A DNA stretch of 64,000 bases from Atriophallophorus winterbourni (Eukaryota > Platyhelminthes > Trematoda > Plagiorchiida > Microphallidae): the NCBI GenBank assembly GCA_013407085.1, contig JACCGJ010010471.1, forward strand, positions 1-64,000, given 5' to 3'. Below are positions 33,387 to 44,851 of this stretch, piece after piece. How positions within the stretch are numbered: the first letter of the stretch is position 1; each line of letters begins with the position of its first letter. The position numbers were made by a program, and so were the translations under genes. The notes below the pieces were generated by a model. The model made no database searches. It was given only the letters and a program-made list of their open reading frames with translations, and was not told the DNA's origin.

Positions 33387-33770
33387 TGTACAGCTATTCA
33401 ATTTTTCACCATAAATATTGAATCTTGCATCTTGGGAATAAATACATCTGTGAGTGGACGACACTTTTTATAGAACTTTTTAAGGGGCTTTCTCAGAACA
33501 AGCTGAAAAGTGTTGTGACAAACAAAGATTTTTCTTATTATCTCTTAAAATGTATTCATGGATTAAATTTAAGGAGCGAAGTAGTTTTAACGAAGTGAAG
33601 CAAGATAATAATGAAAATGTAAGTAGTATATGAAATCAAAAACAGTTGCAGTTTTCTTTACTCTAATGTATTGAACTGCAACTTTTCTACATCCAAATCA
33701 GAAAATTTCATATCGATTTGAAAGAACATTAGTAAATTTGCTTTCGCATACAGAAAATTAGAGTCAGTTA
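33387..33770 (+). repeat. Dispersed repeat R1, copy A, right part
   Basis: Matches about 36452-36820 closely (shared 'cagctattcaatttttcacc', 'tgtgacaaacaaagattttt', 'gaaatcaaaaacagttgcag'). It continues the segment at 28985-29300 after removal of CR1 copy F. Confidence 0.78.
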
Positions 33771-34185
33771 TTCATTCATGGTAGCCAGACATTTGAAATT
33801 CGGCTAAATGCGATCATCTCAAAACGTTTAAAGTACACAACCCTTTTTCTGCATAAAGTTTAGCGAATTTATCACAAGAGAAACTTTCGCTTTTTACCCA
33901 TAATATAAGCATATATCTCGTATTTCATTGAACCATCAGCGACCTAGATGACCTAGATACCAAAACGTGTGCTGTTGGACAGCTACATCGTAATATCACA
34001 AGGTCATTTCACTTGGCTGGACACCAAAACGCACAATTGAGTTGCACTGCTCAACTCTCAAAACTAAACAAAATAAAGCTAATGAGAGCGCTGCATTGTT
34101 TTTGCAATTATTCTGCTTAAGATGGTCACTTTACGAGAAATGTTTGAACCAAGATCTAGGCTCACTGTACCTAATCTTACTGTCT
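33771..34185. other. Unassigned spacer leading to an isolated ribozyme motif
   Basis: No gene recognised. The last ~60 bases before 34186 (aagatctaggctcactgtac, then cttactgtctcc) match the reverse complement of the Penelope terminal repeat around 15690-15720, so the repeat fragment begins about here. Confidence 0.4.
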
Positions 34186-34223
34186 CCACCTGATGACGGC
34201 AAACAGCCAGAAACCGGTTGTGG
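34186..34223 (+). ncRNA. Type I hammerhead ribozyme motif (HHR-4), isolated
   Basis: On plus: CCAC, CTGATGA, CGGC-AAACA-GCCA, GAA, ACCGGT, T at the cleavage position, GTGG. Core and helix I are perfect. Helix II has three pairs and the same C-A mismatch as HHR-1, which argues that the mismatch is a family feature. Flanks on both sides resemble the Penelope terminal repeat in inverse orientation (tgtgagcaacac downstream). No Penelope coding sequence is nearby, so this is a solo terminal repeat or a small non-autonomous relative. Confidence 0.72.
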
Positions 34224-34269
34224 TTTGTAAGTGCTGCGAATGTGAGCAACACATTACCAAGATCCGTGA

Positions 34270-34760
34270 TGTTAGTATGTGCAGATTTACGGCAGGCGAA
34301 CATACTATTGTATTTCTATTAATAGTTGAGTAATGTACTCACATAATAATACTCGATGCAATTACTTCGTTTTCAATAATGTATGCTGCTTCGGTGGTCT
34401 CGTTTGCTTGTGATTTTTAGGGGTGGGGGTATAAGAATACTATAACTTTGCTTTGTACGTTTTTTAATTTAAATTCGAACACACGATAACCTCACACTAA
34501 TTTAACTGTTGAAATCGACCAGTATCCATATGCACTCCTACAACTTAACTCCACATTAATTACGTAAATGAGTGGCAATGATCACCTAAAATAACGCTTA
34601 GCGATAGAGTGATGAATTACAGAAAGCATTTGTCACGATAATAAAACGAACGCGGCATTATATTACATATAAGCTACACGCTACATGATGAAAACCTCCT
34701 GGTTCCAGAATTATTGCAATATCTTCGCTTAGAAGGTGGTAGATCAAATACATAAGTTTG
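34270..34760. other. Unassigned spacer
   Basis: No gene or repeat recognised between the isolated ribozyme and the CR1 remnant. Confidence 0.35.
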
Positions 34761-34769
34761 ATTTCTTGT

Positions 34770-35260
34770 CTTGCTGATGGCTGGAGTTCGAAACAGATAT
34801 GATAAAGGATACAAAATAGTACGTGGGATGTTGTGCATTACGATCTGTTTCCATGGGGTTACTTGTTTAGCGAGGTTCTTCATACTCAAGTGCTGAAGTC
34901 TCTCAAGAAAATTTAAATGATTCTGATTGCCAAATGACTGATGTCTGGTAGTCCAGACGAGATCTTGCCACCCGGTTTCACTGTTGTTATTTCATTCACA
35001 ATTTTCTACATTATTTTTGGATTATATTCCATTCTTTCCACAATGCGTTGCTGGTACTGTGGTTTTTCCTGCCGAACGAGCGTGGTCGCTCTGTTCAGTA
35101 TTCGGAAAAATTGAAACCAAGTTACAGGAGTAAGAAGCTCAAATCGAATGGTCCAGGCTCGTCTTTTCAGTGAAATCCATTTTCTGGTTATACTGTGAAT
35201 AGTTAATCTGAGATCGCGGACATATTTGCGGTTGTTTACACGCTTCACTTCGTGTATTGT
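34770..35260 (-). mobile_element. CR1 remnant, linker and RT entry (copy G)
   Basis: The frame 35248-35006 reads SITRKWISLKRRAWTIRFEL, TWFQFFRILNRATTLVRQEK and QQRIVERMEYNPKIM, aligning with the CR1 linker (RTRKWITVRNIGWRHH, ERNPKILYRMVN). Further left, PLSYLFRTPAISKT at about 34800 resembles PLTYLFEQTLASGV. Both ends are broken. Assignment of the left half is weaker. Confidence 0.62.
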
Positions 35261-35379
35261 GAAATTGATCAGATTTCACTGCCACATCATTCAGTGAAAT
35301 CGGAAAAACATTTGAAAATCAGTGCATTAGATACTTATGCTTCTCATGGGTCAGATTGATGGCTGCATCGTAATTAATC

Positions 35380-36150
35380 TGTATACATGGAACTGTAACG
35401 AAATCTATTCAAAGCATAATGAAGCAATATTGGTGAACTCAATCCTTTTGAAAATGTATTCATCTCCACGGAATATCGCATGGCAAACAAAATGTCAAAC
35501 ATAGATTCATAATCATACACATGATCTCTGTACTATTGTCAACTGCGTAAGATCAGCAATCTACGATAATGAGGATTCCTTCGGCAAGAGCGATTAAAAT
35601 GGAATCCTGAATTCAATCAAATGATGTGCCCTCCAGTAATGATAACCTTTTTCATTTAAGATGTTTTCCATTGCTTACTATACTACATGGCGCAACATGG
35701 CAGGGCAGTAAATTGCAGAATCAGATCCACGAGTGTCTTAGTGAATTGGTGAAATGTTATACTTTATTCACACGTTTAAAGCTTTTCCACATAGCTTCAG
35801 TTGAATGAAATATTAAAATGAATTTCTGAGCTGCTGGTGACAGTAATTATTATATTATAATATACGTTCACTACCAAGCAGCTGAGACCTATGAAAACAT
35901 TCGCACCCAATCGACAGAACGTGGAGCTGTAATATTTAAATTTCAATTAAGGCATCAAAGTTAAAACTTCAATTACTATTTCTTCTCTATTGCAAGGCAT
36001 ACGGATGCTGATCGTATTATCACTACCTCTTGTACCTCATATTTAGACGCAATACGTGTTATCAACCTTTGATTGTCTCTGAACAAAAAAGAAATTCATT
36101 TCGGCGAGAATCAATCGCTAGGTTAACTTTTGAATTTGACCCTCTGTGGT
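35380..36150. repeat. Dispersed repeat X, copy 1
   Basis: About 770 bp nearly identical and in the same orientation as 41151-41912. Both start at 'tgtatacatggaactgtaac' and end in 'gaccctctgtggt'. Only scattered substitutions and small indels separate them by eye. No protein family was recognised in it. Confidence 0.82.
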
Positions 36151-36831
36151 AAATCATTAATATCGGCATCCACTACAATCACTTCAATCTACGTCCTCAC
36201 GTCCTCACCTAATGAAATGGGATTCAAAGAAACGACAATAGCCTTTATTTTGAATAATACCTGTTTGCATAAGTTTACTACGAACACTTAATGCTTCCGT
36301 TTTACGCACGCGTTTTGAAAATCAAATTTACCCAAACATGCATTTCCCCACTCCTTTTGAAAAGTGGGATTACTTCTAGTCCACCTTCGAACAACTTGTA
36401 TGTAAACATGAAAAGAAGATTTGTTAAATTTTTATGCGTATATCCTATGGTATTGTACAGCTATTCAATTTTTCACCATAAATCTTGAATCCTGCGTCTT
36501 GTGAATAAATGCATCTGTGCGTGGACAGCACTTTTCATAGAAGTTTTTAAGGTGCTTTCTCAGGACAAGCTGAAAAGTGGTGTGACAAACAAAGATTTTT
36601 CTGATTATCTCTGAAAATGTATTCATGGCCTAAATGTAAGGATTGAAGTAGTTTTAACGAAGTGAAGCTAGATAAAACTGAAAATGTAAGTAGTATATGA
36701 AATCAAAAACAGTTGCAGTTTTCTTTACTCTAATGTATTGAACTGCAACTTTTCTACATCCAAATCAGAAAATTTCATATCGATTTGAAACAACATTAGT
36801 ACATTTGCTTCCGCTTACAAAAATTGGTGGC
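36151..36831 (+). repeat. Dispersed repeat R1, copy B (uninterrupted)
   Basis: The intact version of the segment split at 28985-29300 / 33387-33770. At the position of the CR1 insertion it reads straight through 'tatcctatggtattgtacag'. Its right end is cut by the RTE element that starts at about 36832. Confidence 0.78.
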
Positions 36832-36863
36832 CTCCTACGGTCGATGTCGACCATGGATGTACA

Positions 36864-37267
36864 TCACAATCTCATGAATTTTAATGTTCTACAGCTATTT
36901 GAATGACTATAAAGTTCGATTCGGGAGGAACAATCTCTCCCGCAACGCTTGCAACGATAGTCAGAACTCGATTGTAGAGCGTCAGTTGCATACCGGCAAG
37001 GTGATCTACGTTCAGCAGCCAAGAGCTGTATCAGCTCATCTCCGGCTTGCAGACAACGCTTTTTACAATGCCTCTCATGTGAGCGGTCAAAAGCAAGTTC
37101 TTCCAACTCGCGGGGTCAATGCCAAGAGCTTTCATATCTCTTTTGCAAACGTTTTTGTAATGCATGTGTGGTCTGCCCAATGGTCGACTTCCAGATTGCA
37201 ACTCACAATAGAATAGATCTTTCGGAATACGACGATTTCCATTCTGTAGACATGACCAAGCCACCAC
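36864..37267 (-). pseudogene. RTE element: C-terminal tail with Cys/His cluster
   Basis: Frame 37267-37031 holds NGNRRIPKDLFYCELQSGSR and RPHMHYKNVCKRDMKALGID, the conserved tail of RTE ORF2. Frame 37106-36864 ends with YRCKRCGRDCSSRIELYSHS, a CxxC...H zinc-finger-like end (C-x2-C-x12-H) seen in this group. A frameshift near 37050 separates them. Confidence 0.78.
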
Positions 37268-39014
37268 AGGCGGGGCTGTCGTAATAGAGTGAACATGCTC
37301 TGCAGACCAGCTTTTGTAAACACCTCAGCATTAGTCACTCTTTCCATCCACGATATGTTCAAGATACGACGGATGCTTCGTAGATGGAAAACATTCCGCT
37401 TCCGTTCGTGTCTTGCGTAGGTGGTCCAGGTTTCACTGCCGTACAGTAAAGCATTTAGTACGCACGCGCTGTATACCATCATCTTTGTCTTTACAGTCAG
37501 CTTGCGGTTACCCTAAACACGAGAGTTCAAACGGGACAGAATGACAGCTGCACTGTCAATCCGCTTATCAATCTCCGTGTCTAGCGATAGGTTATCCGCA
37601 ATGGTTGAACCAAGGTATGTGAACTTATGCACTGATTCAAGCTGACAATTTCCAACAGTTATGATGGGAGGCGATACAGTCCCTTGACCAAGGACTTTCG
37701 TCTTGCTCATGCTGATTGTTAGCCCAAAGTCTTTGCATGCCGACGAAAAACAGTTCATTAGAGACTGAAGGTGCTCTTGGGAATGAGCAATGAAGGCTGC
37801 ATCGTCGGCAAACAGCAGGTTACGGATTAGCACATTTCGTGCCTTGGTTTGTGCTCTAAACCGGTGTAGGTTGAAAATCTTGCCATCAGTTCGCGTGCGT
37901 AAGTGAATACCTTCTGTCCTCGTCCTGAAAGCGTGCTTCAGAAGCAGAGCAAAGAAAATGCCGAACAGCGTGGGAGCAAGAACACACCCTTGTTTGACGC
38001 CTCGGTGAATTTCGAAGGCTTCTGAGCTGAAACCGTTAAAATGAAATGAGCCTTTCATGCCTGAGTGGAACGAAATAACGGGCTTTAGCAGTCTTGGGGG
38101 GGGCAGCCTATCAAATCAAACATTTTGAAAAGACCCTTCATGCTGACGTAGTCGAATGCCTTCGTTAAATCAATAAAATCAGCGTATAATGGCATACGCT
38201 GTTCCCGACACTTTTCTTGAAGTTGTCTCAGGGAGAAGATCATGTCAACGGTTGATCTTCCCTTGCAGAAGCCACATTGAGATTCGGAGTAAATTCTATC
38301 AGCTAAAACTTGTAGCCGGATCTGTAAGACTTTAGCAAACAATTTGCCTATAACATTCAGAAGGAAGACTCCTCTGTAATTGTTGCAGTCGAATCTATCT
38401 CCTTTACTCTTGAATAGCGTGATGATTTTTGTGTCTCGCATCTCTTGTGAGACACACTCCTCCTGCCAGCACTGAAGAAGCAAATGGTGAAGGGGTTGTA
38501 ATAATGCTGCTCTACAGCATTTGATGAGCTCAGGTGGAATTCCGTCGTCACCAGTGGCCTTCCCATTCGCTAAGCGGTTGACTGCCTCATTGAGCTCATC
38601 AAGAGTAGGGGAAGTATCTAGATATTCAATAGTCGGCAAGCGCTCGACATTTTCAAATACATGTGGTGAAACTGTACTGTCCATAGAGTAGAGAGAGGAG
38701 AGGTGCTCTACCCATCTTTCCATCTGCTGAGTTTTGTCCACAATTGGGTCCCCAGATGCAGACTTAATGGGAGCCGTTTTAAGTTTGTTTGAACCAATGG
38801 CTCTCTTGATACCATCATACATGCCATGAAAATTTACAGTATCCGCAGCTTTTTGGATACTAAGGCTAATTTCTGTCCAGTAGTCATTTGCACATCGCCT
38901 TGCAGTCTGTTGGAACTTATTTCTAGCTGCTCTTAAAAGTCGTAAGTTTTCATCTGTTGGCATAACTTTGAACCTCAATAATGCTGACCGTTTCTCATCC
39001 AAAACAGCAGTCAT
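37132..39014 (-). pseudogene. RTE element: reverse transcriptase, frameshifted
   Basis: 39014-38085 (309 residues) runs from the linker to the catalytic LYADFIDLTKAFDYVS (F/YxD) block. It stops at a run of eight G/C at 38098-38105, a likely slippage frameshift inside GCPPxLL. 38058-37513 continues RGVKQGCVLAPTLFGIFFAL and RNLLFADDAAFIAHS with the FADD box, SKTKVLGQG and YLGSTIADNLSLDTEI. 37482-37132 has the post-RT region (LLYGSETWTTYARHERK, QPRLWWLGHVYRM). Catalytic residues are intact. Confidence 0.87.
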
Positions 39015-39019
39015 CTCAG

Positions 39020-40021
39020 AAGCTTTTGCTTCGAACCAGTCGCTCGTTCGAGCTTTCTTCGGACCAAAAGTGGAAAGTGCGAATCAACATATGCAGCTTT
39101 TTATCGTTTCCCAGTTTTCTGAAACCGATTCAAGTGGGGTTGTCTTGCTGAACTCGGTTGTGAAGGCTTTTGCAAATCGCGCAGTTAGATTAGGTTCGCA
39201 CATGCGGGTGACGTTAATCCTACAATGAGCAGACAATTTGGTGCGATGGAATCTCGTGTCGAAAAGCTTCAGTTTTGCACAGACTAGTGAATTATCAATG
39301 TCACAGTCTGCGGTTTGATATGATCTGGTGAGAAGTACGCATCCTGTTTTAGTGCGCCTAACAAGAATAAGATCAAGCTGGTGCCAGTGCTTAGAGCGAG
39401 GATGTTTCCGAGAGACCTTATGCTGTGGTTTTGTTTGAAAGAAAGTGTTACTGACACAAAGACTGAACTGTGTGCATAATTCTAAAAGGCGTTGTCCATT
39501 TTCATTGGTTTTACCTACAGCGAACCGCCCGAGACAGTTTTGTCAAGATTCGTAATCCTCACCAACTCTAGCATTGAAATCACCCAATGCCACTACACAG
39601 TTTCTTTGTGGCACGTTTTTCAGGACTGTTGCGAGGTTGTGATAAAAAGCGTCTTTCTCAGCAGGCGTCGCAGAGAGCGTCGGCGCATAAACGTTTACCA
39701 ACGTAAGGGTACCAGTAATACACCTCAGATTTAGAGTCCAAATCCGTTCACTCCCGCTGCTGCTCAGTTCTGTTGCTTTTAGAATGTCGTTTCGAACGGC
39801 AAACCCAACTCCATGCAGTCGAGGCTCATTGGAACGCCTTCCTTTTTAAAACACGTGTCCGGTAATCGCGTCTCTTGCAGGGCAGCCACGTCGACATTCA
39901 GTCTCTTTAACTCATTGTTAATCACAGCAGATTTTCTTACGCATCTGATATTCAAGTCATCGTCATCAAATCTAGGAAGCATGGACCGGACGTTCCAGGT
40001 TCCCAGTTTCAGAAATGACAT
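39020..40021 (-). pseudogene. RTE element: APE-type endonuclease, frameshifted
   Basis: It starts MSFLKLGTWNVRSM at 40021, the classic RTE endonuclease opening (GTWNVRxL), then VDVAALQETRLPDT with the catalytic Glu. After a frameshift near 39785 the protein continues in other frames through VNVYAPTLSATPAEKDAF, VVALGDFNARVGE (GDFNA) and HQLDLILVRR. Stops occur near 39545 and 39090. The domain leads directly into the RT. Confidence 0.82.
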
Positions 40022-40846
40022 TTGTTTTTTAGTAGTTGGTTTCGTTGGTGCGGAAAAAACAGTCTGCTTGTCGGTTAATTCCTAATCCCCATGCACCCAC
40101 TGAGGATAGCAGACCGTGGCAAGACGGCACCATATTGGCTGGGGGCTGCCCAACGTGAGGCGGGCGGTAGCCGTCCAATGAGACCTGAAAGTCTCTCCCA
40201 CCGTCGGAAGCAGCCCTAGGCGCTGAGGTCTACGCCAATCAAGCCATAGCTGGTATGTGCTGCTTCGCGTGTTATTATCCCCAGAAGCGGAATGGAGTGT
40301 CCTCTCCATTTGTGCGTTGTGATGTACGCCAGGGCAGTTCAAAGTGGAGAACTAGCTGTTTCCCACGCAGCAAGTGCTCCCTCTCCACGGCACCACCGGA
40401 ACCAAAGGAACAGCTAGGCTGATACGTTTGGATAACGATGCCGTCGCAGAAGTTGGCAGGGCGAAGTTGTATAAAACTTCGGACTGCCTAACGGGACTCC
40501 GGCTCCGGATGTTTCCTCTAGGTTGACTCATGAAGCGTCTTCCATGATTGGATGTAGCCACAAGACAGTGGAGGTTTGAGATAAGGGTTTTCCTTCCCCC
40601 AGGTGGACCGTCTTCATGGAATTACGAGCTCCACCTGCCCAAAGCATGCTGGTTTTGAGGCGCCAGTCAGCCGCCTTCGCCCTTTCTCCTGTCAGTAGAA
40701 GCAGTTCCGCCGGGTCACACAGGACCACGCGTGCAGGCCAGGAGCTGGACTTGGTTGTCAGAGGCTATATGAGACGCGTGCCATTAGAGCATTTTTGGAA
40801 TTGGGAGCTTATCCCCAAAACCGCCCTGGCTTTGACAACCGGCTAG

Positions 40847-40853
40847 GTATATA

Positions 40854-40928
<75 letters not shown>
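40847..40928. repeat. (TA)n microsatellite
   Basis: About 80 bp of almost pure TA dinucleotides, uninterrupted from about 40856. It abuts the 5' end of the RTE element on one side and the 3' end of a CR1 fragment on the other. No gene content. Confidence 0.97.
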
Positions 40929-40930
<2 letters not shown>

Positions 40931-41150
40931 AAAATCAATGAGACCATGATAGTTTATTAACAGTTAGGGGCGAAATTCGGATTACTTCTCATATAATTGT
41001 CAGGTTTCGATTTGAATCTAGATAAACTGTTTGAGCATACCAAATCGGTGGGTAGGGAATTCCAAACAAAGCATACACCTACCGAATAAAATTACCTGCT
41101 GCAGTTCCGTCTGAAATGTGGTATTTCCAACTTGCAACCATGGCCACGGC
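40929..41150 (-). mobile_element. CR1 3'-end fragment (copy H)
   Basis: About 220 bp matching 45826-46050 of CR1 copy L (shared 'ataaactgtttgag', 'tagggaattccaa', 'atgtggtatttccaacttgc', 'accatggccacggctg'). On minus it encodes the VRVCFAWNSLPSDLV-type CR1 C-terminus with frame damage. It is 5'-truncated exactly where repeat X begins. Confidence 0.8.
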
Positions 41151-41912
41151 TGTATACATGGAACTGTAACGAAATCTATTCAAAGCATAATGAAGCAATA
41201 TTGGTGAACTCAATCCTTTTGAAAATGTATTCATCTCCACGGAATATCGCATGGCAAACAAAATGTCAAACATAGATTCATAATCATACACATGATCTCT
41301 GTACTATTGTCAACTGCGTAAGATCAGCAATCTACGATAATGAGGATTCCTTCGGCAAGAGCGATTAAAATGGAATCCTGAATTCAATCAAATGATGTAC
41401 CCTCCAGTAATGATAACCTTTTTCATTTAAGATGTTTTCCATTGCTCACTATACTACATGGCTCAACGTGGCAGGGCAGCAAATTGCAGAGTCAGATCCA
41501 CGAGTGTCTTAGTGAATTAGTGAAATGTTATACTTTATTCACACGTTTAAAGCTTTCCCACATAGCTTCAGTTGAATGAAATATTCAAATGAATTTCTGA
41601 GCTGCTGGTGACAGTAATTATTATATTAATATGCTATAATATACCTTCACTATCAAGCAGTTGAGACCCAATCTACAGAGTGTGAAGCTGTAAAATTTAA
41701 ATTTTCATCAAGGCCTCAAAGTTAAATTTTCAATTATCATTTTTTCACTATTTCAAGGCATGCGGATGCTGATCGTAATATCACTAACTCTTGTACCTCA
41801 TATTCAGACGCAATACGTGTTATCAACTTTTGATTTTCTCGAACCAAAAAAAGAAATTCATTTCGGTGAGAATCAATCGCTAGGTTACCTTTGGAATTTG
41901 ACCCTCTGTGGT
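41151..41912. repeat. Dispersed repeat X, copy 2
   Basis: Second copy of the ~770 bp repeat at 35380-36150. At its right end it carries 'ttcaaagtgattcaaa', a unit of the CR1 3' tail, which is absent from copy 1 at the equivalent place. Confidence 0.82.
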
Positions 41913-43705
41913 TCAAAGTGATTCAAATCGTTAATAACCACCCTTCTCTCTTATCTCTACGGATACCTTGTGTTAAGCATAGTAGTCATCGAACAGATAA
42001 AATGATGATGGATGCGCGTTTTCATTGATTTGACGTTTTCTCTGGTTCTACAAAACTGTAATCTAATGTGTATGGACAATAATATCGATTCATATAAAAC
42101 GGATGATCCTTCAAATTCAAATGTCTAATTTGAATGCCAAATTACCCGCAGTTATACCAGGCATATTTACATTTGCTAGACATCGCCCTCTTTAGACTGT
42201 CACCTGTCAGTAGGTTTTGAGGTTCTATTGACCGGAAAATGGATTAAGCTTGTTAAATGTTTGTTAGCAGAGCCTACGTTGGATTATATATATACGAAAA
42301 ACCTGTTCGAGAATCGAATGATATGCTTTCTAATTTGAAGTTTAACCGAATTGCTGAGAGTTGTGTCTATGTCTTCGAGAAGGATTACGGTATAATCTAA
42401 ATATACATAGGAAAATCACTGTTAAAATTTGTGCCGCACAAAAGATAAACGGAAATCGCACATTTTCTTGTATGATAACGACATTTTGCGGAATATTTTC
42501 CTTCACTTAGTTTTTGGTTTCACGTGCATAATATTTCAAATGAGTCTATTGATACGTCAGCGTATTGTAGCACTACGTACGGTCGATTTAGATACTGTTC
42601 AAGGTTAGTGGTCACGAATTCCGATCACGCCAACCTGAGATGTTTCGCTACTCACGTGATCAGCTCACGTGCCTCAAGCGTGACACCATTACGACATTCT
42701 CGACTTACTATGATCAAGCGTGGTTGGAATTGTTTCGATAGTTTTCGAATTTCGCAATGCGTGCTTTAGATTTGTTGGCTACTGGTACATCAACAGTATT
42801 CAGGACGAAACATTGGATTGATAATGATTGAATTAGGGTACAGGTTCTGCAAGTTCAAGTGAAGTAGATATTTTGTGGGATGTTTTCCACAACCGAGACA
42901 CCGCGGTACCAGCTGATGCTAATTTTAACCTGCATACGGTCGAGCGACAGAACAGGGTGATTTGGTTCAATGATATTTTGGTTCTACAACTAATATAGAA
43001 AAACTAATGAACATGGTTAAACTAAAAAGAACATCGTCCGTTTTAAGCCAACAGTTGTAATCAAGTTTTAAACTGCCTCTCCTATCGATATATTCACTTT
43101 ATATCGCTATCGCATCCAAAAGCAGAGGCCAGAACTTGGCAATTCGGTTCCATTTTCCAATTGAAAGTTTAATCAAAATTCGCTAAAGCTTGAAACATCA
43201 ATCTCCTGTGAATTTTGCTCTCTCTCTCGTGTACTTTCTTCCAATCTACCTATTTCTGATGCAGTATTTTTCATTGCTGTCTATGATGTCAACAGCCCCG
43301 GGGCCAATGACCATCTGTAGGGTTTGTATGAATGCTCAATCGTTTACATTTGCCCCGTTGCTAAGCTACACACAATAACAAAGTGAATCATCCGTTTTGG
43401 TGACTGTACTAATCCATACACACTGGTCTCCGGAAAACAAGGAACGACATTATTATTTATCTTGACAATTATTATTTCGAAGCATGTGAATCGTGGTAGC
43501 AATCACGTTTTTTTCCAAACAGCATAGAGCCAGTCGCGTGGTGTGTGATGAGAAAAGGGAATATTAACATTACTATGACTTTGCTCCTGACAAAGTATAC
43601 TAACGTTTTGTTAAAATGATAACGTCAAAACTTAATTAGCTTACCATTTCTTAAATTCTCATACAAATACGGATACCCGAATATCATGAGGAGATCCATC
43701 TAGCA
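41913..43705. other. No recognisable gene
   Basis: AT-rich. The open frame at 42524-42769 and a hydrophobic one at 43190-43378 match no family I know and have no supporting context. An ALMxNAQSF-like string near 43330 is too short to call endonuclease. Confidence 0.4.
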
Positions 43706-44450
43706 GCCTATTCAAAGTAATCCAAAGTAATTCAAAGTTATAATGGTCTAAAAAGCAAATATTTTGCAGTCACTATAGATTCAAAATATCGAGAATGTAT
43801 AACGATAACAAAGCTGTTTTGTCAATATGGAAAGTCATCTTATGTACTGAGGTGCGAGGTTGGATTTGGTCAACCTTCGGCTTTGAACATGCTCAGGCTT
43901 TATGCAACAAAGAAGAACCTTCAACAATTCGATCTATAGCGTGGAATAATTAACTTATATCCCTGCGATCTGCATACACGTGCTTCTTGCCGATGAAACA
44001 GGTGTTCAAGTAGGTGATCCATTGTATGCAGAATGTTGAACAGCAGGATCAAATCACCGCTGACACGAAGGTACGAAAAGTCAAACAGGTTCAGAGTTGC
44101 AATCTTCTCCTTGTATAACCCGGTTACTAGTTTTGTTGCGCGGTGGTATACAGATTACAGCAAGGCCATGTTATTCTGTATCCATGGGGACCATGCTTGA
44201 ACAGTGTACACCATTGTTGACCGGATATAGGTGTTAATTATCCCTAGGATTACCTGCTTTGTGAAACTACCGAAGATCCTTCCAAATAGTGTCAAGGTTT
44301 GGCAGTACGTTTTGTATACAACAGAATACTGCCGTGAAGATTTGAAGTTACTGCTAATCCACAGGCCCAGGTCTTTCTCTTCCGAAACCCGTGAAACGGA
44401 CATTCAGATGTGAACGATATGTAACCGAAGCTCCGCCATCCATATTTATA
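43706..44450 (-). mobile_element. CR1 3' fragment (copy I)
   Basis: The 3' tail (taatccaaagtaattcaaag at about 43711) and UTR 'tctaaaaagc' begin at 43706. The frame 44403-44155 encodes EEKDLGLWISSNFKSSRQYS and INTYIRSTMVYTVQAWSPWI, the CR1 post-RT region; the rest of the tail down to 43940 is in broken frames. 5'-truncated at about 44450. Confidence 0.8.
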
Positions 44451-44851
44451 AAGATAATTAACAGATGATATTCCGAGTTTTTTTCCTGATAAAGCTTACA
44501 AATAGTTGCTAAATGTTTTATTGTAATTTACAATGACACGATCATTGAAAGGTTGCGTAATATATGAGAATCCAATGTTTAATTTCTATGGGCTAAAATT
44601 TGAGGTGGTAACTAGAGTTACAGTCAGTAGACAAAGGGTTAAAGTGGATTTGTCATAGAAACCAATCTCAGCGTCTTACGTTTCTAGGTTAACTGCTATC
44701 TAGATACGAGAATTAAATCCCTGGCGAAGCCATTTTCTAATGTCGTGGTGGAAGTAATAATCTGATTGATCAATAAAGTAATAATGTCTGGTCTGAAGAA
44801 ATATAATACCGTCAATATGACAGTACAATTCCTAAATTTTATCGTGGTATT
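44451..44851. other. Unassigned spacer
   Basis: No gene or repeat recognised. Confidence 0.35.

Larger units (their letters stand above)
36832..40846 (-). mobile_element. RTE-clade non-LTR retrotransposon, full length but disrupted
   Basis: An ~4.0 kb element. From the right: a GC-richer 5' UTR (40846-40025), an APE endonuclease beginning at 40021, an RT (39014-37132) and a C-terminal region with a Cys/His cluster, ending with a 3' UTR that contains 'ggtcgatgtcgaccatggat' on plus. The RT type (GKATGDDGIPPELIKC, CGFCKGRSTVDMIFSLRQLQ) is that of RTE-like elements common in flukes and vertebrates. Frameshifts occur in the endonuclease, in a run of eight C residues within the RT, and in the tail. 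Confidence 0.9.

Noticed and set aside
42524..42769. 81-residue plus-strand frame
   Set aside because: Cys/Arg-rich but without a domain pattern; likely random.
43190..43378. Hydrophobic frame with a MNAQSF string recalling CR1 endonuclease YTNAQS
   Set aside because: Only about six residues agree and no other endonuclease motif follows.
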